From NCBI RefSeq assembly GCF_007970805.1, contig NZ_CP042433.1, positions 3,100,001 to 3,164,000 of the forward strand: a DNA stretch of 64,000 bases. Reading direction: 5' to 3'. The notes beneath the pieces were generated by a model. That model searched no databases. It was given only the letters and a program-made list of their open reading frames with translations, and was not told the DNA's origin. Positions 49,037 through 57,553 of this stretch are shown here, piece by piece. A program made the translations under genes and the position numbers. Source of the stretch: Flavisolibacter ginsenosidimutans. GTDB lineage: Bacteria; Bacteroidota; Bacteroidia; Chitinophagales; Chitinophagaceae. Each line of letters begins with the position of its first letter. Within the stretch, counting starts at the first letter, position 1.

Positions 49037-50569
49037 TTGAGCGGCATTAAAAAACTGGCAGGGCAGACGTTGTGGTACGGGGTTTCATCCATTGCCGCCC
49101 GCTTTATCAGTTACCTACTCACACCCTACCTTACCAACCCGGATGTTTTAAAGGAAACCGCCTACGGCGAGATGAGCATCATCTACGCCGCCATTCCGTT
49201 TCTGAACATCATTTTTACCTACGGACTGGAAACCGCTTATTTCCGTTTTTCCAAATCGAAAGAACACGAGAAAGATGTGTACAGCACGGCCATGCTTTCA
49301 CTGATCGGCAGCACGGTGTTGTTTACGTCCGTATTGTTGTTGTTCCGGCAGAAACTGGCAACCTTGCTCGGCGTTGAACATCACCCGGAATACCTTACGT
49401 TAACAGCATTCATCATTGCGGCAGATGCGTTAACTACGCTGTCTTTTGCCAAACTCCGTCACGAAGGCCGTCCGCGCAAGTTTGCCATGGTTCGCATTGC
49501 GGGCATCCTGATCAACATCGGGTTCACGGTTTTCTTTTTGTCGGTTTGTCCCAAGCTGCAACAGAAAGATCCTAACAGTTTTATCGGTGCTTTGTACAAC
49601 AGGAACTTTAGCGTAGGCTACATTCTGCTGGCCAACCTGCTGGCATCCCTGTTCGCTATTTTGTTATTGGCCAAAGAATTTTTTTCTTTCCGCCTGCGGT
49701 TCAACGCAAAGCTTTGGCGGGAGATCATCATCTATTCATCGCCGCTGATTCTTGCCGGCTTCGCGGGCATGATCAACGAAACCTTCGACCGTATTATGCT
49801 CAAATGGTGGTCGAGCGAACCGACGGAAAAAGCAGCCCTGATACAAGTGGCCACCTACAGCGCCTGTTACAAACTTTCCATTCTCATTACGCTGTCGGTG
49901 CAGGCCTTTCGCATGGCGGCTGAACCTTTCTTTTTTTCCGCCTCACGCGGACAGGAGCCGCAACGCATTTACGCAAGGGTGATGAAGTTTTTTGTCATTA
50001 CCGTATGCTTTATGTTTTTGGCGGTGGTGCTCTTTCTCGACATCTGGAAACATTTCATCACCAACCCGGTTTACTGGAAAGGGCTCGGTGTTGTGCCGAT
50101 ACTTTTGTTGGCAAATATGTTCCTTGGCATTTACTATAACCTTTCCATTTGGTACAAACTCGCCAACAGAACCATTGCCGGTGCGTGGATAACGCTGATC
50201 GGCGCGGCCATCACGCTTGTTATTAATGCATTGTTCATTCCACGGTTTGGTTATTACGCTTGTGCCTGGGCTACCTTTTCTTGTTACGGCAGCATGATGG
50301 TGGTTTCGTTTGTGTGGGGACAAAAAGTTTACCGCGTGCCGTATGCGTGGAAGAAACTCGTGGCTTACCTCTTGATTGTGTTGGTGCTTTACGGGTTGTA
50401 TTCGCTGTTTGCTTTGCTGCATTTAAACGAATGGGTGAACCGCGCCTTTGCAGCCGCCTTGCTTTTTGTGTGGACTTGGTTTATCGGCTTGGTGGAAGGA
50501 AAAGAATTCAGCCGTTTGCCGGTGATTGGTCGCTTCTATCAAAAGCCGCAGTTGTCCGCAGAAAAATAG
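49037..50569 (+). CDS. Polysaccharide flippase-like membrane protein (MATE/Wzx superfamily)
   Basis: 510 residues with about 12-14 hydrophobic helices. The start appears to be TTG at 49037, as 'SGIKKLAGQTLWYGVSSIAARFISYLLTPYLT' is the conserved beginning of oligosaccharide flippases. 'LILAGFAGMINETFDRIML' marks the central re-entry helix. It would flip lipid-linked sugars across the inner membrane for capsule, O-antigen or exopolysaccharide. There are no glycosyltransferases next to it. Confidence 0.85.
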   Translation: MSGIKKLAGQTLWYGVSSIAARFISYLLTPYLTNPDVLKETAYGEMSIIYAAIPFLNIIFTYGLETAYFRFSKSKEHEKDVYSTAMLSLIGSTVLFTSVLLLFRQKLATLLGVEHHPEYLTLTAFIIAADALTTLSFAKLRHEGRPRKFAMVRIAGILINIGFTVFFLSVCPKLQQKDPNSFIGALYNRNFSVGYILLANLLASLFAILLLAKEFFSFRLRFNAKLWREIIIYSSPLILAGFAGMINETFDRIMLKWWSSEPTEKAALIQVATYSACYKLSILITLSVQAFRMAAEPFFFSASRGQEPQRIYARVMKFFVITVCFMFLAVVLFLDIWKHFITNPVYWKGLGVVPILLLANMFLGIYYNLSIWYKLANRTIAGAWITLIGAAITLVINALFIPRFGYYACAWATFSCYGSMMVVSFVWGQKVYRVPYAWKKLVAYLLIVLVLYGLYSLFALLHLNEWVNRAFAAALLFVWTWFIGLVEGKEFSRLPVIGRFYQKPQLSAEK

Positions 50570-50600
50570 CGAAAGCGTTTTTTGTACCAAGCTGCATTGC

Positions 50601-50655
50601 TGCTATAAAGCTTTCGTTGCGTCGCACTCTTGTGCGTTTTGTTCGCTATTGAACC
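50601..50655 (+). repeat. Dispersed intergenic repeat, copy E
   Basis: GCTTTCGTTGCGTCGCACTC-TTGTGCGTTTTGTTCGCTATT-GAACC. Near-identical core to A and D, hairpin CGCAC/GTGCG intact. It leads into cassette site S3. Confidence 0.75.
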
Positions 50656-50659
50656 TTGC

Positions 50660-50733
50660 ATTCTTTGTTCAATTTTCGCATGAGAATCAAGTCAGAGTTG
50701 AACAAGAAGGTGCGTATATTAGCTGTTGGTGGC
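50660..50733 (+). repeat. attC-like imperfect hairpin S3
   Basis: TTGTTCAA (50665-50672) pairs with TTGAACAA (50698-50705), with outer GCATTC / GAAGGTGC pairing across bulges. The right end GTTGGTGGC (50725-50733) lies 6 nt before the ATG at 50740. 'GAACAAGAAGGTGCG' aligns with GGAACAAGAACGTACGC of S2. Confidence 0.6.
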
Positions 50734-50739
50734 AATGCT

Positions 50740-51291
50740 ATGACAAGAAACTTTATTTACACTTTTCTGGCTTTAATTTTATTGTTCAGTTGTTCAACCC
50801 ATTCTTCATCGACAGAAGAAAACAAACGGGAACAAAAAATAAAGATGTCTTCAACTGTTTTAAAAATTATTCCTACAAATCCATCGTATGTGCCTGGCAA
50901 AAAACAGCAGGAAAACGCAAACTTTTTCCTAACTAAACTTTATAAGGATAAACAAATAGATTTTATAACAACGGACACGATTAAATTTATTGACCAAGGA
51001 GAAAATTTTAACAGCGTTTCTTGCAACTTGTGCGGACGAAACATAGAAATAGAAAAGTGGCAAAATGCAATGGATGAAGCTTATCAAAAGCACTTTACTA
51101 ATTTAGAGTTTGTAACTCCATGCTGTCATAGAAAGACATCGTTAAACGACCTAACTTACCATTCAGCAGCAGGCTTTTCAAAATTTACAATGACAATTAC
51201 AGACCCACAAGATGAAATAAAAGAAAAAGATTTAATTGAACTGCGGCAAATTGTAGGAACACCGTTAAAGATAATCTGGGCTCATTATTGA
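50740..51291 (+). CDS. AT-rich lipoprotein with CxxC/CC Cys sites (cassette gene 1)
   Basis: 183 residues from ATG 50740 (the frame extends to 50656 through S3, which is rejected). Lipobox 'LLFSC' near residue 16. The mature part has 'VSCNLCGRNIEIEKW' and 'FVTPCCHRKTSLNDL', a spaced CxxC...CC(H) arrangement that could bind zinc. Otherwise it is Lys/Asn-rich. AT-rich codon use differs from both neighbours. The CxxC module recalls small zinc-ribbon DUFs, but I do not recognise it. Confidence 0.6.
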   Translation: MTRNFIYTFLALILLFSCSTHSSSTEENKREQKIKMSSTVLKIIPTNPSYVPGKKQQENANFFLTKLYKDKQIDFITTDTIKFIDQGENFNSVSCNLCGRNIEIEKWQNAMDEAYQKHFTNLEFVTPCCHRKTSLNDLTYHSAAGFSKFTMTITDPQDEIKEKDLIELRQIVGTPLKIIWAHY

Positions 51292-51307
51292 CCGACAAGA
51301 AGCACAT

Positions 51308-51442
51308 GCCACAAACAACATGTTTATGAAATTGTAGCTGAACCCTAACCATTCAACTATAAATCACTATTTTGCTTCTGCGGTTAATTGAAACTGACGC
51401 TTTTCAAATTCCACAACTTCATAAACACTTTAACGTTGGCTG
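51308..51442 (+). repeat. attC-like imperfect hairpin S4
   Basis: Left arm ACATGTTTATGAAATTGTAG (from about 51318) pairs with CACAACTTCATAAACAC (about 51412-51428), and the element ends in ACGTTGGCTGC (GTTGGCT from about 51435). It aligns along its whole length with S5, about 70 percent identity by eye. Confidence 0.7.
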
Positions 51443-51478
51443 CAATTTATCTTTAAAGCAAACTATTATTGAATACTT

Positions 51479-51841
51479 ATGCGACAATTCTATTCACATG
51501 TGACATTACTCATTTGTTTATTCGCGGTAGGTTGCGGACCAAATTCCCTCAGCGGCACTTATGTTTGCGACCAGTCAAAAAAGAAAGCTGACACAACGAT
51601 TCACCACAGTTCTTCTGACGAAACATATATGGATTTTACCTGCACGGTAACCGAGTTTGAATTTGCGGGAAACAGTTCGGTTGTGATGAAAATGCCAAAC
51701 GGCAATGTGGCATCAAGTTACGTAATTGACAAAAACTACGTGCGAATCAAAGGAAGCGGTTCAGACATTTTGCTGAAGATTCAAGACGAAAATACGCTGA
51801 CAGGAGAAGCGGTATTCGACGGGACTTACCATAAAAAATAA
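51479..51841 (+). CDS. Small lipoprotein of unknown function (cassette gene 2)
   Basis: 120 residues. Signal helix followed by lipobox-like 'FAVGC' (Cys about 19). Mature part is beta-rich ('SLSGTYVCDQSKKKAD', 'DFTCTVTEFEFAGNSSVVMKM', 'YVRIKGSGSDILLKIQDENTLTGEAVFDGTYHKK'), a small barrel like those of short Bacteroidota lipoproteins. Lies exactly between S4 and S5, in the way a single-gene cassette does. It has no promoter that I can see. Confidence 0.6.
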   Translation: MRQFYSHVTLLICLFAVGCGPNSLSGTYVCDQSKKKADTTIHHSSSDETYMDFTCTVTEFEFAGNSSVVMKMPNGNVASSYVIDKNYVRIKGSGSDILLKIQDENTLTGEAVFDGTYHKK

Positions 51842-51843
51842 CG

Positions 51844-51981
51844 CTGCACACAACATCGTGTTTATAAAATTGTGGCTGGACATTGAGCATTCAACTGCAA
51901 AACGTTGTTCGACTTTTGTCGTTAATCGATTCGAAAGTTTTCAATCGCCACAACTTCATAAACACCTTCTGCGTTAGTCCG
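51844..51981 (+). repeat. attC-like imperfect hairpin S5
   Basis: GTGTTTATAAAATTGTGGC (51858-51876) pairs with GCCACAACTTCATAAACAC (51947-51965) at 17 of 19 positions, the other two being wobble pairs. Outer ends TAACGC and GCGTTAG also pair. The right end GCGTTAGTC overlaps the stop codon (TTA at 51974-51976) of the convergent Hsp15-type gene. Confidence 0.7.
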
Positions 51982-52369
51982 CTTCGCTCTCTCCCTGAAA
52001 CTCATCCAACTCTCGTCTCTGCTTCTTCGTCGGTCTTCCAATTTTACTCGGCCGCTTACCCGTATGAAACGAAGCCGCCTGGAATTGCAAGCGGTCTATT
52101 TCTTCAGCCGGTGTAAGGTCAATGTAATAATTGATTGCTTCGGAATACGCCACGCGGTTGTGCAACAAACCCGTTACTTTAATCACCCATTTTTTAGCTT
52201 CTGTTTTTACTTCGTATTCGTCCCCGATACTTACGTTCTTTGCTGCTTTTACCGATGTTCCGGCTTGCTTTACTTTGCCGGTATCGCAAGCCGTGGCGGC
52301 CAGTGTTCTTGTTTTAAACAAGCGTATCGACCAGAGGTATTTATCGAGGCGTAATTTCTCTTTTTGCAT
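51974..52369 (-). CDS. S4-domain RNA-binding protein (Hsp15/HslR-like)
   Basis: 131 residues. 'LRLDKYLWSIRLFKTRTLAATACDTGKVKQAGTSVKAAKNVSIGD' is an S4 domain and the basic C-terminus 'HTGKRPSKIGRPTKKQRRELDEF' is the second half of Hsp15. Hsp15 recycles 50S subunits that carry nascent chains after heat shock. The stop codon lies in the right end of cassette site S5. Confidence 0.88.
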   Translation of the reverse strand: MQKEKLRLDKYLWSIRLFKTRTLAATACDTGKVKQAGTSVKAAKNVSIGDEYEVKTEAKKWVIKVTGLLHNRVAYSEAINYYIDLTPAEEIDRLQFQAASFHTGKRPSKIGRPTKKQRRELDEFQGESEAD

Positions 52370-52387
52370 GGTGTTTCAATTAAGTGC

Positions 52388-53821
52388 TCATTCTTCATCC
52401 GCTTCAAATTTTGCCTTTGCATAATCGGCAACCTCAAACTTGTCATCTGTTTGCTCCTGCGGTTTCACGCTGAAAAGCAACCGGTAAACGATGTAGGAAT
52501 GTTTGCGGTAGGTAGCCGTATTTACTTTGGTAAACAGGTAGAGGTTTTGCTTTGCGGCAACGGCTTTACCTCCTTCCTTAAGCGGCGAAAGCCCCGTTAA
52601 TCTGGAAAGGTAATAGGCGATGTGAACGAGAATCTCTTTTTCAAAATTTCCTTTCACCGCAACGTTGGACGTGGTGCCGTCTTCGTAAACATTAAAACTG
52701 ATTTGCGCATTGTAGGCCTTTAATCTTTCAACGGGAAAAAGATCCGATTGCTTCGGAAATTTGGGATCGTCGGTTTGGATGCAATAGCCAACCAGCCACG
52801 CATCTTTATTCAGTTTGGCCGACCGAAAAGAGCCGCCGTGCCAAAAGAGGGTGGAATCAGCCCAGTTAAAGTAGCCAACAGCGGTTGCGCAAAGGGTAAG
52901 ATAATCCGCCACGTTTGCTTCAAACTTCTTTGCTCCCGACGCAAACACCGGCACATCGCCGTGTTGCAAAAAGGCCGTTAATTGCGGGGCATGTGTACCG
53001 GAAACGTAATCGCCAAACACCGGATCGTGTGTGAAGGCTTCCGTTTGCAACAGTTTGGTTATGCTTAACGCAACGATAAAAGCCGGTTGTCGCAATTGAT
53101 TGCCGCCTCCTACGTAGCCAAACGTGCCACTACGGAATGTGCCGTCTTCGTACAATTCAATTGCCACCGTTCGCCAGTTGTCGCCTAGAAAAGCATCATA
53201 GGTCCAGGCACCCATTCGTTTACCTCCCTCACACTGTCCTTTAACCATATAGTCATTTGCAACGGGAAAAACATCGGGGTAATCAAGCAGCTTAAAAGCA
53301 AACTGCCCGGTTCCGTTTTTTAACAACGTGTCACCTCCAGGATTTTTAATAAACAAAGGCGTGAAGGTTTGATTGTTTTGACAAGCCAGTTGAAAATAAA
53401 GTTCACCCTTCGCATCGTAGTACGACCAGGTGCCTTTCATGGTGTCGTTTACAAAGCTGCCCTGCTTCTTTATTTTCCCGTTGGGATGATAAAACGTGAA
53501 CGCACCGTTTTTGCTTCCGTCTGAAGAATAACGGCCGCTCATCTCCAAACCTCCATCGATGTAGAAGTCTTTCACATCGTTCGCAAAATGCCACCGCTGT
53601 CCAAGCTGCAATTCACCTAAACGATAATAACGGGCAACGGGCTTTTCGCAAATGCGCCAGTAGTTGTCGTAGTAGATGGTGTCTTTAACGGATTGCGCTT
53701 GTGTAGTTGATGAAAAGACGAGCAAAAGCAAAGTGAAGACTACAGTACGCAGATCGTGGCGAAAACAGAAAATTGAAAGACATTGTCGCTTCTCGTACCG
53801 TTCTTCATTTTGGTGTGTCAT
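52388..53821 (-). CDS. Secreted protein with MORN/YwqK-like repeats
   Basis: 477 residues. The first 43 residues contain a signal/anchor helix (VFTLLLLVFSSTTQAQ). 'GLEMSGRYSSDGSKNGAFTFYHPNGKIKKQGSFVNDTMKGTWSYYDAKGELYF' is two or three MORN-type repeats (about 98-150). The rest ('VAVKGNFEKEILVHIAYYLSRLTGLSPLKEGGKAV') resembles TonB-C-like strands found in similar Bacteroidota proteins. Function unknown. The start is separated by 18 nt or less from the Hsp15-type stop on the same strand. Confidence 0.65.
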   Translation of the reverse strand: MTHQNEERYEKRQCLSIFCFRHDLRTVVFTLLLLVFSSTTQAQSVKDTIYYDNYWRICEKPVARYYRLGELQLGQRWHFANDVKDFYIDGGLEMSGRYSSDGSKNGAFTFYHPNGKIKKQGSFVNDTMKGTWSYYDAKGELYFQLACQNNQTFTPLFIKNPGGDTLLKNGTGQFAFKLLDYPDVFPVANDYMVKGQCEGGKRMGAWTYDAFLGDNWRTVAIELYEDGTFRSGTFGYVGGGNQLRQPAFIVALSITKLLQTEAFTHDPVFGDYVSGTHAPQLTAFLQHGDVPVFASGAKKFEANVADYLTLCATAVGYFNWADSTLFWHGGSFRSAKLNKDAWLVGYCIQTDDPKFPKQSDLFPVERLKAYNAQISFNVYEDGTTSNVAVKGNFEKEILVHIAYYLSRLTGLSPLKEGGKAVAAKQNLYLFTKVNTATYRKHSYIVYRLLFSVKPQEQTDDKFEVADYAKAKFEADEE

Positions 53822-53860
53822 CGGTTGTGTTTCTGTTCTAAATTAGAGAAAAGTTTTGCG

Positions 53861-54229
53861 ATGAGAACCTTGCTGCTTTTGTTAATTTGTTGCTTTGCCA
53901 TAACCTTCGCTCAAGCCCAAAACTTGTCGCCACGAGTGATACAAATTCAACCCGGAACATCCGTTGAATTTAAAAAGGATAAGTACTTTATCAAGCCTTT
54001 AAACGACTCAGGCATTGTACTTAACGTGCTTTCGTTTCCGCAAAGCAAGAAAGCCGGTGTTTACCGCTTGCGGCAAGATAACATGCCTTGCCTCGTTCCC
54101 AATACGAAAGATTTGGTTATGATGCCGAATGGTTTCAAGGGCGAAATAAAAGTTCCGTTCGTTCCGGCAAAGCCGCAGATTCCCAACCCGGTTCAGTCTT
54201 ATTCTTACAAGCCCAATCTCACGAAATAG
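53861..54229 (+). CDS. Small secreted protein of unknown function
   Basis: 122 residues from ATG 53861. Signal peptide MRTLLLLLICCFAITFAQAQ. The mature part is basic with few acidic residues ('IQIQPGTSVEFKKDKYFIKPLNDSGIVL', 'VPFVPAKPQIPNPVQSYSYKP'). No motif recognised. Divergent from the MORN-repeat gene. Confidence 0.6.
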   Translation: MRTLLLLLICCFAITFAQAQNLSPRVIQIQPGTSVEFKKDKYFIKPLNDSGIVLNVLSFPQSKKAGVYRLRQDNMPCLVPNTKDLVMMPNGFKGEIKVPFVPAKPQIPNPVQSYSYKPNLTK

Positions 54230-54254
54230 CAACGCCATTTGCTTAATGTAAAAA

Positions 54255-54274
54255 GGACACGCCGCGGCGTGTCC
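54255..54274. terminator. Perfect 20-nt palindrome between convergent genes
   Basis: GGACACGCCGCGGCGTGTCC is its own reverse complement. It lies 25 nt past the stop at 54229 and 28 nt before the stop of the leftward peptidase gene. Likely a bidirectional terminator; such GGACACG-type palindromes are also known as dispersed repeats in other bacteria. Confidence 0.7.
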
Positions 54275-54301
54275 CTACAAATGCTGTCTCTACATTATAT
54301 T

Positions 54302-55672
54302 TCAGCTCTCCACTGCAAAAAACTTGTGGAAGTAAGGAATGGTTTCAATGCCTTTGTAATAGTTCTCGAGGTTGTATTTTTCGTTGGGCGAATGCAGGTT
54401 GTCGTTATCCAACCCAAAGCCCATGAAGATGATCTTCGTTCCCAGTTCTTTTTCCAGAATTGAACAAATGGGGATAGAACCGCCACCGCGAACGGGAACA
54501 GGCTCTTTGCCAAAGGTTGTTTGAATGGCTTTCGCTGCGGCCCGATAACCCTTGCTGTCAATCGGCGTCATGTAAGGTTCGCCGCCGTGATGCAATTCGG
54601 CTTTTACCGTTACGCCTTCGGGTGCGTTCTGTTCAAAATAATCAATCAACAGCTTTGATATTTTATCTGATGATTGGTTGGGCACCAATCGTGCGGAAAC
54701 TTTTGCATACGCTTTTGAAGGCAACACGGTCTTTGCGCCTTCGCCGGTATAGCCGCCCCAAATGCCGTTCGCTTCCACGGTTGGCCGAATGCCTGTTCTT
54801 TCATTTGTCGTGAAGCCTTTTTCGCCCCAGACTTCTTTTATGCCCAATTCGTCTTTGTATTCCTTTTCGTCAAACGGTGCACGGGCCATGAGTTCTCTTT
54901 CTTCTTTTGTTGCTTCCACCACGTCATCATAAAAACCCGGAATGGTAACGTGATTGTTTTCGTCGTGAATGTCCGCAATCATTTTACAAAGAAGCGTGAT
55001 AGGATTAGCCACCGCCCCGCCGTAGGTACCGCTGTGCAGATCGCGGTTGGCGCCGGTGACTTCAACTTGTATGTACGATAGGCCGCGAACGCCGATATCA
55101 AGTGAAGGATTTTCCATGCTGATCATCGAACTGTCACTAATTAAAATCACATCGGCTTTCAGCATGTCTTTGTGTTCGCGAACAAAGCTGCCAAGGTTGG
55201 GCGAGCCTACTTCTTCTTCGCCTTCAATTAAGAATTTAATGTTGGTATCAAGGTCTCCGGTTTTTACCATTGTTTCCAGCGCTTTTACGTGCATGTAAAA
55301 CTGGCCTTTGTCGTCGGCGCTACCGCGTGCATAAACTTTACCTTCTTTGATAACGGGTTCAAAAGGCCCGCTGTGCCAGAGTTCCAGCGGGTCAGCCGGC
55401 TGCACGTCGTAGTGGCCGTAAACCAAAACCGTGGGCTTCGATGCATCAACAATTTTTTCGCCGTACACAACGGGATGCCCTGCCGTTTCCATGACTTCGG
55501 CTTTGTCGCAACCCGAATCAAGCAAACGTTGCTTCACCAGTTCGGCGCATTTGCGCATGTCGTCTTTGTGTTCGCTTTTGGCGCTAACAGAAGGAATGCG
55601 CAAAAGCTCCAGCATCTCGTCCAAAAATCGTTGCTCGTTTTGTTTTTGATAGTCTTTCCACGCTGTGTGCAT
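54302..55672 (-). CDS. M20-family dipeptidase
   Basis: 456 residues. The metal-binding motifs are complete: 'VYGHYDVQP' (His, Asp), 'ARGSADDKGQFY' (bridging Asp) and 'EGEEEVGS' (catalytic Glu pair). The lid/dimer domain (about 200-370) includes 'RDLHSGTYGGAVANP'. It belongs to the carnosinase/PepV-like branch, hydrolysing dipeptides in the cytosol with Zn or Mn. No signal peptide. Confidence 0.92.
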   Translation of the reverse strand: MHTAWKDYQKQNEQRFLDEMLELLRIPSVSAKSEHKDDMRKCAELVKQRLLDSGCDKAEVMETAGHPVVYGEKIVDASKPTVLVYGHYDVQPADPLELWHSGPFEPVIKEGKVYARGSADDKGQFYMHVKALETMVKTGDLDTNIKFLIEGEEEVGSPNLGSFVREHKDMLKADVILISDSSMISMENPSLDIGVRGLSYIQVEVTGANRDLHSGTYGGAVANPITLLCKMIADIHDENNHVTIPGFYDDVVEATKEERELMARAPFDEKEYKDELGIKEVWGEKGFTTNERTGIRPTVEANGIWGGYTGEGAKTVLPSKAYAKVSARLVPNQSSDKISKLLIDYFEQNAPEGVTVKAELHHGGEPYMTPIDSKGYRAAAKAIQTTFGKEPVPVRGGGSIPICSILEKELGTKIIFMGFGLDNDNLHSPNEKYNLENYYKGIETIPYFHKFFAVES

Positions 55673-55746
55673 AAGGTTTTGTTTGAGGCAGTAAAATTAA
55701 GGAGAAGGAGGATTGAGGACGTTGCGCACAACGGCTACTATGCGTT

Positions 55747-55754
55747 TAGCTTTG
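55747..55754 (+). promoter_or_regulatory. Likely -7 box (TAGCTTTG) of the LLM oxidoreductase gene
   Basis: Matches TAnnTTTG, with GTTG at 55721-55724 upstream at a slightly long spacing (22 nt). The ATG is 43 nt downstream. Confidence 0.5.
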
Positions 55755-55797
55755 CAAAGCGACAAGCTTTAACGGAACATATTTTAAATTCAACCGC

Positions 55798-56850
55798 ATG
55801 GAAATCGGAATCTGCACCTTTGCCGATGTTGGCACGCATCCCATCACAAAAGAAACCGTTACGCCGCATCAACGTCTGCGCAACCTGATGGAAGAGATAC
55901 AACTTGCCGATGAATTGGGCCTTGATGTTTTTGCCGTGGGCGAACATCACCGTTCCGATTACGCAATCTCCTCACCCGCTGTTGTTCTTGCTGCCGCAGC
56001 CGAACGAACAAAGGCCATCAAGCTTTCCAGCGGCGTGACGGTGTTGAGTTCCGATGATCCCGTTCGTGTGTTTCAACAATTTTCAACCGTTGATCTCTTG
56101 TCTAACGGCCGTGCGGAAATCATGGCCGGCCGCGGTTCCTTCATTGAATCCTTTCCCTTGTTTGGTTACAAGCTGGAAGATTACGACGAACTTTTTTCGG
56201 AGAAGTTGGAAATGCTTGTGCGGATAAACGAAAGCGAAAAAATTACCTGGCAAGGCAAGCACACGCAAACCATCAACGATCGTGGCGTGTACCCGCGGCC
56301 TTCTCAAAACAAGTTGCCGGTTTGGGTGGCCGTTGGCGGCACGCCGGAGTCAGTGGTTCGTGCGGCACAATACGGTTTACCCATGATGCTGGCCATTATT
56401 GGCGGCATGCCTGCACGCTTTGCGCCGTACGCAAAACTCTACCGCGACGTTTATGCAAAAGCAGGGCACAACGCAAACGGTTTGCAACTCGGCATTAACT
56501 CACATACGTACATTGCCGACACTTCGCAACAAGCCCGTGACGAATTTTATCCGCCTTATTCAGAAGTGATGACACGCATTGGCAAAGAACGCGGCTGGCC
56601 CGGCATGAGCCGCGGACAGTTTGATGCATCAACCGAACGAGAAGGCGCTTTGCTTGTGGGCAGCCCGCAACAAGTGATTGATAAAATTCTCTACGAGCAC
56701 GAATTGTTTGGCCACACACGTTTTCTTGCGCAAATGAGCATTGGTGCGCTGCCGCACGGCCAGGCCTTGCGCAGCATCGAATTGTTGGGAACCAAAGTAG
56801 CGCCAGAGGTAAAGAAAGCGCTGGCTACAAAGAGTGCGGAACAAGGCTAA
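55798..56850 (+). CDS. LLM-class flavin-dependent oxidoreductase
   Basis: 350 residues. 'LADELGLDVFAVGEHHRSDYAISSPAVVLAAAAERT' is the luciferase-like barrel start, 'LSSGVTVLSSDDPVRVFQQFSTVDLLSNGRAEIMAGRGSF' follows. Members use FMN (some F420) for monooxygenation or reduction; the EHH motif is typical of the alkanal monooxygenase-like group. Substrate unknown. Followed 52 nt later by a gene on the same strand. Confidence 0.88.
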   Translation: MEIGICTFADVGTHPITKETVTPHQRLRNLMEEIQLADELGLDVFAVGEHHRSDYAISSPAVVLAAAAERTKAIKLSSGVTVLSSDDPVRVFQQFSTVDLLSNGRAEIMAGRGSFIESFPLFGYKLEDYDELFSEKLEMLVRINESEKITWQGKHTQTINDRGVYPRPSQNKLPVWVAVGGTPESVVRAAQYGLPMMLAIIGGMPARFAPYAKLYRDVYAKAGHNANGLQLGINSHTYIADTSQQARDEFYPPYSEVMTRIGKERGWPGMSRGQFDASTEREGALLVGSPQQVIDKILYEHELFGHTRFLAQMSIGALPHGQALRSIELLGTKVAPEVKKALATKSAEQG

Positions 56851-56902
56851 ACTTTCTTGTCGTTATAAAATAAATTCTGTAACTCTATATAAAATTTATT
56901 TT

Positions 56903-57490
56903 ATGCCTGAAACCTCTGCGACGCCTGTTATTCCCGTTAACAAAATTCCACAGGCTTATCAATGGCTTGCCAAAGAACCCGGGCCAAAGATGCTGCTCGA
57001 AGCACTGAGCCATTTTGGTGAATTGGAAGCAAAAGGCCCCGACAACAATCCTGACATCACGGGTTGGGCAAAAGAAATTGGCGGCTCTGTGGCCGATGTG
57101 TACAAGGCCGATGAAATTCCCTGGTGTGGCCTGTTCATGGCCATTTGCGCCAAACGCGCCGGCTACGATTTACCGAAAGATCCCCTCTGGGCACTCAACT
57201 GGAGCACCTTCGGCACAAGCCAGCCCACCGCCATGCTGGGCGATGTACTCACCTTCATTCGCAAAACAAACACCGGTGCGAAAGCAGGCCACGTAAGCAT
57301 GTACGTAGGCGAAGACGAAGCGGCGTATCACGTCTTGGGCGGTAATCAAAGCGACTGCGTTTGCATTACCCGCATTGACAAAAGCCGTTTGTATGCAATC
57401 AGAAGAGCGGCGTTTAAAATTGGCCAACCGGCCAACGTAAGGCAAGTCTTTTTAAATGCCACAGGCAAGCTTTCCAACAACGAAGCATAA
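56903..57490 (+). CDS. TIGR02594/CHAP-like cysteine hydrolase
   Basis: 195 residues from ATG 56903, no signal peptide. 'YKADEIPWCGLFMAICAKRAGY' has the catalytic Cys in the usual 'PWCGxF', and 'GAKAGHVSMYVGEDEAAYHVLGGNQSD' has the His. This NlpC/P60-related family occurs in phage endolysins and toxins as well as stand-alone. It could cut peptidoglycan amide bonds, but export would need a partner as it has no leader. Confidence 0.82.
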   Translation: MPETSATPVIPVNKIPQAYQWLAKEPGPKMLLEALSHFGELEAKGPDNNPDITGWAKEIGGSVADVYKADEIPWCGLFMAICAKRAGYDLPKDPLWALNWSTFGTSQPTAMLGDVLTFIRKTNTGAKAGHVSMYVGEDEAAYHVLGGNQSDCVCITRIDKSRLYAIRRAAFKIGQPANVRQVFLNATGKLSNNEA

Positions 57491-57491
57491 C

Positions 57492-57523
57492 AAAAAGGAG
57501 GCGCTGTGTGCGGCCTCCTTTTT
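57492..57523 (+). terminator. Rho-independent terminator
   Basis: AAAAAGGAGGC (57492-57502) pairs with GCCTCCTTTTT (57513-57523), 1 nt after the stop codon. Bidirectional by symmetry, and the leftward gene ends at 57554. Confidence 0.9.
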
Positions 57524-57553
57524 CTTTTCTTTATTCTAATATTATTTTCTCTC

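Noticed and set aside
57346..57553. C-terminal extension of the minus-strand frame starting at 57915
   Set aside because: It runs through a strong terminator and antisense through the TIGR02594-like gene; the other frame with a stop at 57554 is protein-like.
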